Positions 7,318-14,318 of a stretch of 32,335 nt of DNA are shown one piece after another. The translations under genes were made by a program, and so were the position numbers. Below the pieces are notes generated by a model, which saw only the letters and a list, made by a program, of their open reading frames with translations, was not told the origin of the DNA and did not search any database. The DNA lies in the NCBI GenBank assembly GCA_031394045.1, contig JANMWN010000121.1, forward strand, positions 1 through 32,335, given 5' to 3'. Numbering within the stretch: the stretch's first letter is position 1; each line of letters opens with the position of its first letter. This DNA comes from JANYIP01 sp031394045 (GTDB taxonomy: Bacteria; Actinomycetota; Actinomycetes; Prado026).

Positions 7318-8668
7318 AGCAACCACAGCTGACTCCCGGGTGCTGACCGGCTGGGGCCGGACGGCGCCGACCAGCGCGATCATCAAGCAGCCGCGATCCA
7401 TGCCGGAGCTGCTGGGGTACCTGGCGAGCGCGCCCACCCGAGGCGTGGTCGCTCGTGGTCTCGGTCGGTCGTACGGCGACCCGGCGCAGAACGCTGGCGG
7501 CCTTGTCCTCGACATGACCGCGATGAATCAGCTGCACTGCTTGGACGGCGCAGCCGGCACCCTTCGGGTCGAGGCCGGCGCCAGCATCGATGATGTCGCC
7601 CGGGTCCTGCTGCCTCTCGGCTGGTTCCTTCCGGTGACGCCGGGCACCAGATTCGTGACCATCGGCGGTGCGATCGCGGCCGACGTGCACGGCAAGAACC
7701 ACCACAAGGACGGCAGCTTCGGTGCACACGTCGCGAGCATGAGCCTGGCGCTGGCCGACGGCACCGTCCGTGCGGTCTCGCCCGAACAAGACCCTGACCT
7801 GCACTGGGCAACCGTCGGCGGGATGGGCCTCACCGGAGTGGTCGCCGAGGCGACCATTCGCCTCCTGCGGGTGCCCTCAGCGTGGATGTTGGTCAACACC
7901 ACGCGGTGCAACGATCTGGACGAGGTCCTCTCCGCGCTGGTCGATGCCGATGAGCACAGGTACTCGGTCGCCTGGGTCGATCTGCTGGTGACCGGGAGGA
8001 GGTCTGGACGAGGGGTCGTGACATCGGCGGACCATGCCCCCCTGGACAGCCTCCCTGCCGGCGCACGGAGCCGAGCCCACCAGCTCGCGCCCAAGTCCCG
8101 CCTGCAGGCACCGGCCTGGACGCCGCCAGGCCTGCTCAACAGGGCCAGCATCACGGCGTTCAACGAGGGGTGGTTCCGCCACGCCCCGCGGAGACGAACC
8201 GGTCAGGTCCAGTCCCTCGGTTCCTACTTTCACCCGCTGGATGGCATCCAGGACTGGAATCGGTTGTACGGACGTCGGGGCCTGATCCAGTACCAGTGCG
8301 TCGTCCCGGACGAGTCGGCACTCCGGTCGGTTCTGCGCCGCGTGCAGGATGGGCGGGTTCCGACGTTCCTCGCGGTGCTCAAGCGCTTCGGGCCTGCGGA
8401 CCCGGCACCGTTGTCCTTCCCGCGCCCCGGCTGGACGCTGGCCTTCGACCTGGCAGCATCCAGCGATGGGCTGGGCGAGCTCCTGGACGGCCTCGACCAG
8501 CTCGTGGCATCGGTCGGCGGGAGCGTCTACCTGGCGAAGGACTCACGTCTGCGCCCGGAGCTGCTACCGACCTTCTATCCCCGACTTCAGGAATGGCTGG
8601 CCGTCCGCGACCGCGTGGACCCCAACCGGCTCTTCGCGTCCGACCAGTCAAGGAGGCTCTCGCTGTGA
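7310..8668 (+). CDS. dprE1: Decaprenylphosphoryl-beta-D-ribose 2-oxidase DprE1
   Basis: A 452-residue FAD-dependent oxidase that converts decaprenylphosphoryl-ribose to the 2-keto intermediate. Landmarks of the M. tuberculosis enzyme are intact: LTGWGRTAP, the FAD-binding ARGLGRSYGD (Tyr55), PGTRFVTIGGAIAADVHGKNHH (His127), the PLSFPRPGW loop, LAKDSR with the catalytic-site Lys410, and VDPNRLFASDQSRRL. I chose TTG at 7310, overlapping the ubiA stop, because the protein then begins SEATTADSRVLTGWGRTAP, in register with the M. tuberculosis N-terminus; the upstream in-frame TTG at 7274 would lie deep inside ubiA. The residue equivalent to M. tuberculosis Cys387 (GWNICVDF) is Ala378 (GWTLAFDL). 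AGGAGG near its 3' end serves dprE2. Confidence 0.96.
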   Translation: MSEATTADSRVLTGWGRTAPTSAIIKQPRSMPELLGYLASAPTRGVVARGLGRSYGDPAQNAGGLVLDMTAMNQLHCLDGAAGTLRVEAGASIDDVARVLLPLGWFLPVTPGTRFVTIGGAIAADVHGKNHHKDGSFGAHVASMSLALADGTVRAVSPEQDPDLHWATVGGMGLTGVVAEATIRLLRVPSAWMLVNTTRCNDLDEVLSALVDADEHRYSVAWVDLLVTGRRSGRGVVTSADHAPLDSLPAGARSRAHQLAPKSRLQAPAWTPPGLLNRASITAFNEGWFRHAPRRRTGQVQSLGSYFHPLDGIQDWNRLYGRRGLIQYQCVVPDESALRSVLRRVQDGRVPTFLAVLKRFGPADPAPLSFPRPGWTLAFDLAASSDGLGELLDGLDQLVASVGGSVYLAKDSRLRPELLPTFYPRLQEWLAVRDRVDPNRLFASDQSRRLSL

Positions 8669-9423
8669 TGAACGCGCTGGGCGCACCACAGTCGCTCGCA
8701 CTCCTTGGTGGAACCTCCGAGATCGGACTGGCTATCGCGGAGCTGCTTGCCAAGGGGCGGTGCGACCGCATCATCCTGGCCGGGCGGGATCCCGCACGCC
8801 TCGACGCGGCGGCCGACAGGCTGACCACTGGCGGCGCCTCGGGCGTACGAATCGTCGCGTTCGATGCGACAGAGGTGCAGTGGCACGACCGCGTGGTCTC
8901 CGAGCTCTTGGCCGACGGCGACATCGACGTGGTGGTGCTCGCGTTCGGTGTGCTTGGTGACCAGACGGCTATGGCCGAAGACCCCGACCAGGCCGTCCGG
9001 CTGGCTGAGGTCAACTATGTCGCCACCGTCTCGCTCGGCCTACGCGTCGCCGCGGCCTTCCGACGACAGGGCCACGGGACGATGGTCTTCCTGTCATCGG
9101 TTGCTGCCGAGCGTGGTCGGAGCTCGAACTTTGTGTACGGCTCGACGAAGGCTGGCCTGGACACCTTTGCACAGGGTCTCGGTGACTCGTTGCAGGGAAC
9201 GGGGGTACGAGTCATCGTCGTCCGCCCAGGTTTCGTTCGTACGCGTATGACGGCGGGTCTCGCGGAAGCTCCGTTCGCCACGAGCCCGGAAGCCGTGGCG
9301 GGCGCCGTGGTCAAGGCACTCTCGACGGGGCAGGAGACGGTGTGGGTTCCCGGCGTGCTGCGCGCGGTGATGTCGGGCGTGCGCCATCTCCCCAGGCCGG
9401 TCTTTCGAAGGCTGAAGGCCTGA
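8665..9423 (+). CDS. dprE2: Decaprenylphosphoryl-2-keto-D-erythro-pentose reductase DprE2
   Basis: A 252-residue short-chain dehydrogenase that completes epimerisation of decaprenylphosphoryl-ribose to -arabinose. The Rossmann glycine motif LLGGTSEIG is at residues 13-21, AFGVLGD forms the NNAG-equivalent region, and the catalytic triad is Ser145, Tyr158 and Lys162 (VYGSTKAG). The C-terminus VWVPGVLRAVMSGVRHLPR matches M. tuberculosis DprE2, where a hydrophobic tail follows the catalytic domain. GTG at 8665 lies eight bases after AGGAGG and overlaps the dprE1 stop; ATG at 8668 is the alternative. It is the last gene of the ubiA-dprE1-dprE2 run and converges with the second phosphodiester-glycosidase-like gene after only 13 bp. 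Confidence 0.95.
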   Translation: MMNALGAPQSLALLGGTSEIGLAIAELLAKGRCDRIILAGRDPARLDAAADRLTTGGASGVRIVAFDATEVQWHDRVVSELLADGDIDVVVLAFGVLGDQTAMAEDPDQAVRLAEVNYVATVSLGLRVAAAFRRQGHGTMVFLSSVAAERGRSSNFVYGSTKAGLDTFAQGLGDSLQGTGVRVIVVRPGFVRTRMTAGLAEAPFATSPEAVAGAVVKALSTGQETVWVPGVLRAVMSGVRHLPRPVFRRLKA

Positions 9424-9436
9424 CAGCACGATCGGG

Positions 9437-10603
9437 TCAGGGTGCGGCGAGGATCTGGAACGAGTCACGCTTGTACCGCTTGAGGAACCGGTCGCAACCC
9501 TCCTGGATCGCAGGGTCGAGCTTCGTGCAGAGGGGTTGCCCGGTAGGGGAGTGGTTGAAGTAGAAACCGGCTACCCACCAGTCGTTCATGTCCAGCACCA
9601 TCGCCCGCACCACGCCGGCGCGGAGCATGGTGTCCGCCATCGACGAGGCGGACAGCCCAGGGGAGCCGATGTAGATGAGGCTGCCGTCCGCGCGCTGCCC
9701 GATCGCGGATCGCCAGGCGAAGCTCTCACCGTGCGTCGTGGCACCCCACTGGAAGCCGGATCCAGAGGCCACCTTCGAGCGTCCGGCGTCGATGATCAGG
9801 TTGAGGTTCTGAAGGACGACGTCTACCGCTGGGGTCATCACGACGTCGCGACCCCACGCCCCGATCTTGATGGTGCCGTCCTTGTACAGGACAGCGGACG
9901 CCTTGCCGGTGACCAGCGGAGCCACTGTCGTCCCTTGGTAGAAGTACCCGCCTTGCGAGTCCTGCAGCCTGAATCCTCCGTTGAAGTTCGCGAGTACCGA
10001 CGGCCACAGTGCTTTGGGCAGTGCGCCCTGACTTGGTGCCGGGCCACCAGGCTCGATGTAGCCAGGTACCAAGATGGTTCTGGTCAGGTCCGTGTCGATC
10101 CACATCATGGACGCCAAGACGCTGGTGTGGACTGCGTCGGGGCGCACCCGGGTCGCATAGATGGCCGGTAGGCCTCCGACCGTGGACCCGACGGGCTGCC
10201 AGACTCCTTCGAGCGGCAGCGGGCTGGCCGCCGGCGAGATGACCGTAGGCGGCGGTTGTAGGTGCAGCCGCGTGGCCTTCAGGGGACCACCAGCGCCCGC
10301 TCCGGGCGACGTGGGGTCGATGACCGGTGACAGGCTCGGCGAGCCGCCCACAGGAACCGTCGCGATGTGGCTGTAGTAGAAGTTCTCCGCCGTTGCTATG
10401 ACGCCGCCGAGGTGATGATCGCGGCCCCACTCGGCCAGCAGGACCGACGTCGGCTCCCCCTGGGAGTCCCTGACATAGCCGTAGAAGGTCAGCCCAAACC
10501 ACACGGTCGTGACAGCGAGCCCCGCCAGGACTGCACGAAAGGTGCGACGCCGGATGCGACGGGCTCTGGTGTCTGGCCTGGCGACGCGCTTGCGAAGGTG
10601 CAC
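9437..10603 (-). CDS. Membrane-anchored phosphodiester glycosidase-family protein, paralogue of 4704-5663
   Basis: A 388-residue protein with a strongly basic N-terminus (residues 1-22) and a single hydrophobic segment (about 23-42), so probably a signal anchor with an exported C-terminal domain. The domain shares with the 4704-5663 protein the landmarks LANFNGGFRLQDSQGGYFYQGTT, KIGAWGRDVVMTP, FQWGAT and AMVLDMNDWW. As in the paralogue, the family's LDGGGS is replaced by LDMN. Extra features are an inserted Pro/Ser-rich linker before the domain and two Cys near the C-terminus (PLCTKLDPAIQEGCDRF), possibly a disulfide. The two paralogues bracket the dpr genes. The GTG start has no obvious ribosome site, so the N-terminus could be a little shorter. 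Confidence 0.8.
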   Translation of the reverse strand: MHLRKRVARPDTRARRIRRRTFRAVLAGLAVTTVWFGLTFYGYVRDSQGEPTSVLLAEWGRDHHLGGVIATAENFYYSHIATVPVGGSPSLSPVIDPTSPGAGAGGPLKATRLHLQPPPTVISPAASPLPLEGVWQPVGSTVGGLPAIYATRVRPDAVHTSVLASMMWIDTDLTRTILVPGYIEPGGPAPSQGALPKALWPSVLANFNGGFRLQDSQGGYFYQGTTVAPLVTGKASAVLYKDGTIKIGAWGRDVVMTPAVDVVLQNLNLIIDAGRSKVASGSGFQWGATTHGESFAWRSAIGQRADGSLIYIGSPGLSASSMADTMLRAGVVRAMVLDMNDWWVAGFYFNHSPTGQPLCTKLDPAIQEGCDRFLKRYKRDSFQILAAP

Positions 10604-10638
10604 TTTTCGAGCAGAACATGCTGAGGGTTAGGTGACAG

Positions 10639-11622
10639 TCAACGGCAGGTTGCTCGGACCGCTCGCCATGCCGACGAGCAACGCAGTCGGGTGCCAATCT
10701 CGGCCGCCCGAACGACCTCGCGGACGGCCGTTGCTGTCGCGGCGGGGTTGTCCTGCTCGAGCACATGTCCCGAGACCGCGATGACCTGGACCGCGTTGGA
10801 CGAGAGCGCCCTGCTCTGGGTCTGCTCCTTGACCCAGAGGTCAACCATCCACTGAGGTTGCCCGTAGGTGGGGCCCCCAAGGTGATCCTCCTCAGGGTTC
10901 GTAGCACTGAGGACAAGCAGCGGAAGCGTTCCGAATCCGCTACCGCTTCCTGTCTCTGCAAGGTTCCTCGCCATCGCGACGCGGTGCCCAGCCTCGCTCC
11001 AGTACGTCCCGATGGTGGGGTCACCCGGTGTGACGCCCTCGGCCAGAAGCAACCCGGCAACCGAACCTCCGTAACGGTGGACGAAGGCGCGGGCGATGAG
11101 GCCACCGAAAGAGTGTCCGAGGACGACGTAGGGTCCACGCTCGTGGATGGCGTCGAGCAGCGCCTTGAGCTCACTGGCGTACAGACCTACGTCAACGACC
11201 TGGCCTCGATCCGGGCGGCTGGGGCTTCGCCCGATCCCGGGGCGGTCATAGACGCAGGTCCGTGTCGCACGCAGGAATGCGGGGAGCACCGCGAGCCACG
11301 CCTGAGCCGGCGACCCGAGCCCGGTGACCACGACCAGCGTTACCGAACCGGACCCCTGACACCGGACCCACTGTCGGACGCCGCCGGCTGACACCACTCG
11401 GTCGACGGTCAAGGTCTGACGCTGCGAGGTACGAGGCAGCTGGCTCGGGCTCGACGAGGGCTTAGGGGCCAGCCCGGAACCCGCGGCCGAGCGGGTCGTG
11501 GAGGGTGTTCGGCTGTCGGTGCCAGGTGTGCCTTGCGGCCCTGACGACGCAACGTCGCAACCTTGTACGAGCGTCAGGACGGCCAGGCCCACGGCAACCA
11601 GTCCCGTGCGAGCCGCAGTCAC
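10639..11622 (-). CDS. Lipoprotein alpha/beta hydrolase
   Basis: A 327-residue exported hydrolase. The signal peptide ends in LVQGC with lipidated Cys22, followed by a Ser/Thr/Pro-rich linker to about residue 65. The alpha/beta hydrolase domain shows the oxyanion region VVVTGLGSPAQAW, the VYDRPGIGRS loop, the nucleophile elbow LGHSFGG with Ser171, and the late His286 in SGHVLEQDNP; the acid is probably the Asp/Glu around NPEEDH. The nearest functional types are esterases or lipases acting outside the membrane. It lies 35 bp upstream of, and in the same direction as, the second phosphodiester-glycosidase-like gene, so they may be co-transcribed. A divergent gap of about 113 bp separates it from the transporter gene. 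Confidence 0.88.
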   Translation of the reverse strand: MTAARTGLVAVGLAVLTLVQGCDVASSGPQGTPGTDSRTPSTTRSAAGSGLAPKPSSSPSQLPRTSQRQTLTVDRVVSAGGVRQWVRCQGSGSVTLVVVTGLGSPAQAWLAVLPAFLRATRTCVYDRPGIGRSPSRPDRGQVVDVGLYASELKALLDAIHERGPYVVLGHSFGGLIARAFVHRYGGSVAGLLLAEGVTPGDPTIGTYWSEAGHRVAMARNLAETGSGSGFGTLPLLVLSATNPEEDHLGGPTYGQPQWMVDLWVKEQTQSRALSSNAVQVIAVSGHVLEQDNPAATATAVREVVRAAEIGTRLRCSSAWRAVRATCR

Positions 11623-11735
11623 GACAAGCAGACTACGGCGGCGGTCGAAGCCATGATCAAATAGCGCAGCGGTGGATCAATACTGAGGACCTTGGGCCCG
11701 TCCGCACAGGGGCGCAGGGTGGCAGCATCGAGCGG

Positions 11736-13397
11736 ATGAGTGTCGTCGACCTGCTGCACGGGTTCGCCAACCTGGCTGCGGACAACCCGCTGCTGCTGCT
11801 GTTCACGTTGGTGGCCCTGGGCAGCATGCTCGGGGCGGTCCACTGGAGGGGCTTCTCGCTCGGACCGGCGGCGGTGCTGTTCGTGGCGCTCGCCTCCTCG
11901 GCCTACGACGAGCGGCTCAAGCTTCCGGTCACCGTGGGGCAGCTCGGACTGGCCCTGTTTGCCTACACCATCGGCGTGGCTGCTGGGCCGTCGTTCTTCG
12001 GCACCCTGCGCAGCGGTGGCCGCGCCCTGATTCTTGCCGTCGGCCTGCTCGTCATGGCCGCTCTCGTGACCATCGGCGTCGGTCACCTGCTGGGGCTACG
12101 CGGTCCGGTGCTCTCCGGTGTCTATGCCGGCTCGCTCACCAACACCCCCGCTCTGGCCGCGAGCCTCGAGCAGCTCAAGTCGTCTGCCCCGACGGTCGGG
12201 TACTCGGTCACGTACCTCTTCGGTGTACTCGGCATGCTGGTGGCTGCCGGCCTCAGCCTGCGTACCCGGGTGCGCCCCGACCGGTCGGCCGCACCGCAGG
12301 ATCCGGCTGCGACCGCACCGTCAGACCGTGCCGACGAGTTGCCGCACCTCGAGCAGCGGACCGTACGCGTCGATGTCGAGGGACTGCCGTCCCTGGCGGC
12401 ACTCGAGGAGCAGTACGAGAACAAGGTCGTGTTCTCGCGCGTCATGCGCGGCGACGTCCCGGGCCGCCCTGGCACGGTCGACGTGGCCTCCGATGACGTC
12501 ACGCCCGTCGTAGGGGACATCCTCAGCGTCGTCGGTGACTCGGGGGTCCTGGAGCGGGTGGCCCTGGACCTGGGGCACCCCTCGAGCGTCCCGCTCGCCA
12601 TGGACCGTTCGCAGCTCGACTCTCGCCGCATCACCCTCTCGAAGCGGGCTGTGGCCGGCCGCAGCCTCGAGCAGCTCAAGCTGCCACGCAGGTTCGGGGT
12701 GACCGCGACGCGAGTTCGTCGCGGCGACGTCGACCTGCTGGCCACCGACGACCTCGTCCTCCAGCTGGGCGACCGGGTCCGGGTGGTGGCACGCCGGGAC
12801 CAGATGGAGCGGGTCGCCGCGTTCCTCGGTGACTCCGAGCGGGGTGCCTCCGACCTCAACCCGGTCGGTCTTGCCCTGGGACTCGGCCTTGGCCTCCTGG
12901 TCGGGCTGCTCACGGTACCGATGCCGCGCGGAGGAAGCTTCTCGCTCGGTGTGGCTGGCGGGCCGCTGCTGGTCGGACTCGTTCTGGGCCGGCTGCAACG
13001 GAGCGGCCGAGTCCTCTGGACGATCCCCTACCAGGCCTCCACCGCCGTCAACCAGCTCGGGATGTTGCTGTTCCTCGCGTACGCCGGCTCCAACGCGGGC
13101 CACGCGCTTGCGAAGGCGCTGGGTACGGACCAGGGCCCACGACTGCTCGCCCTCGGCGTCGTTGTCACCGGCCTGACCGCCACGGTGATGCTGCTCGCCG
13201 GCCCGCGACTGGCTGGCGTTGCCGGGCCGCGGCTGTCCGGACAGCTGGCGGCCCTGCAGACCCAACCAGCCGTCCTGGGGTACGCGAACGAACGCTCGGG
13301 CGGCGACCCTCGGGTCAATCTCGGGTATGCGCTGGTCTACCCGGTGGCCATGATCGTCAAGGTGGTCCTTGCGCCGATCCTGGGCACCATCCCCTGA
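11736..13397 (+). CDS. YidE/YbjL/AspT-type transporter with two TrkA-C domains
   Basis: A 553-residue protein with the two-repeat plan of the aspartate:alanine exchanger family: N-terminal membrane helices (about 1-175), a cytoplasmic region with two RCK/TrkA-C domains (about 205-370, including VVGDILSVVGDSGVLERV and LQLGDRVRVVARRDQMERV), then C-terminal helices (about 375-553). The signature GVYAGSLTNTPALAASL near residue 130 is repeated in weaker form as LAALQTQPAVLGYANER near residue 515. It should exchange or export small carboxylates or amino acids; the substrate is not readable. ATG at 11736 was chosen because it begins just before the first helix; the longer open frame upstream is not protein-like. 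A 101-bp relic of its 3' part lies at 20105-20205. Confidence 0.9.
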   Translation: MSVVDLLHGFANLAADNPLLLLFTLVALGSMLGAVHWRGFSLGPAAVLFVALASSAYDERLKLPVTVGQLGLALFAYTIGVAAGPSFFGTLRSGGRALILAVGLLVMAALVTIGVGHLLGLRGPVLSGVYAGSLTNTPALAASLEQLKSSAPTVGYSVTYLFGVLGMLVAAGLSLRTRVRPDRSAAPQDPAATAPSDRADELPHLEQRTVRVDVEGLPSLAALEEQYENKVVFSRVMRGDVPGRPGTVDVASDDVTPVVGDILSVVGDSGVLERVALDLGHPSSVPLAMDRSQLDSRRITLSKRAVAGRSLEQLKLPRRFGVTATRVRRGDVDLLATDDLVLQLGDRVRVVARRDQMERVAAFLGDSERGASDLNPVGLALGLGLGLLVGLLTVPMPRGGSFSLGVAGGPLLVGLVLGRLQRSGRVLWTIPYQASTAVNQLGMLLFLAYAGSNAGHALAKALGTDQGPRLLALGVVVTGLTATVMLLAGPRLAGVAGPRLSGQLAALQTQPAVLGYANERSGGDPRVNLGYALVYPVAMIVKVVLAPILGTIP

Positions 13398-13476
13398 CCC
13401 AGCGTCTATGGCTGGTCTGCACCTCTGCGACACAATCACCTCAACGACTGCCCTCCCCTTCGACGAGCGGTAGGCA

Positions 13477-14255
13477 ATGCGCATCCTCCTGACCGGCGGC
13501 TCCGGCTTCGTCGGCTCGTACGTCGCGGACCAGTTCTCCGAGCTGGTCCACACCATCCGCACCCTCGTACGCGCCACCAGCGACAAGCGGGCCCTGGCGA
13601 AGGTGCCCGGGATCGAGCTGGCCATCGGCGCAGTCGGGGATCGCTCCTGCCTCGATGACGCGGTCAAGGGATGCGATGCGGTGGTGAATGTCGCGGGGCT
13701 GACCAAGGCGCGCTCACCGAAGGAGTTCTTCGACGTTAACGCCGAGGGTCTCAAGTATGTGCTCGATGCCGCCATCGCCAGCGGCTCTCTGTGAGGCGGT
13801 TCGTCCAGGTCTCGTCGCTGGCAGCGGTCGGGCCCAGTCTCGACGGCAAGCCGGTAGACGAGGACAGCTCGCCCCACCCCGTCAACGTCTGCGGCCGCTG
13901 GCGAGCTGGCGGTGCTGGGCGCGGCTGACAAGATCCCGGTGACGGTGATCCGGCCGCCGCTGGTCTACGGGCCGCGCGACCGCGCTGTCGGACGGTCCCA
14001 GCGGCAAGACCTACTTCGTCGAGGACGGGGTGGTCCATGTCTGGCGCGAGGCGCTCGAGGACATCGAGGCGGCGTTCGGCATGCGCGCCTTCCTCCGTAA
14101 AGGTATGCCGATGTGGACCCTCAAACTCGCGGCGGCGGCGAGCCAGACCAGGGGCAAGGTCACGGGCACCGCGCAGATGCTCACCCTGGACAAGGTCAGG
14201 GAGCTCGAGCAGCGGCACAGGGTCTGCGCCGGCGAGGCGGCACGAAGGGATCTGA
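13477..14255 (+). pseudogene. Broken NAD-dependent epimerase/dehydratase (extended SDR)
   Basis: The reading begins well with MRILLTGGSGFVGSYVAD, the Rossmann motif of an extended SDR, and runs 105 codons to a TGA at 13792-13794. Homology resumes in a second frame at about 13795 (RRFVQVSSLAAVGPSLDG through SPHPVN). It continues in a third frame from about 13890 (AAGELAVLGAADK, VTVIRPPLVYGPRD) and a further frame from about 13985 (LSDGPSGKTYFVEDG to ELEQRHRVC, AGEAARRDL). The second junction removes the catalytic Tyr-x-x-x-Lys motif expected after PVN. The third omits roughly 50 residues usually found between YGPRD and the KTYFVEDG strand. Multiple independent lesions make a non-functional gene the best reading. 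The end coordinate is where recognisable homology fades. Confidence 0.85.
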
Positions 14256-14318
14256 GCGAGACACGTCAGCAATGGTGCACCCACGGACGGCGACACCTGC
14301 TTAGCGATCCACTAAGTG

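Noticed and set aside
6349..7515. 388-codon minus-strand open frame opposite ubiA/dprE1
   Set aside because: Both genes beneath it are clear orthologues; the antisense frame shows no family features.
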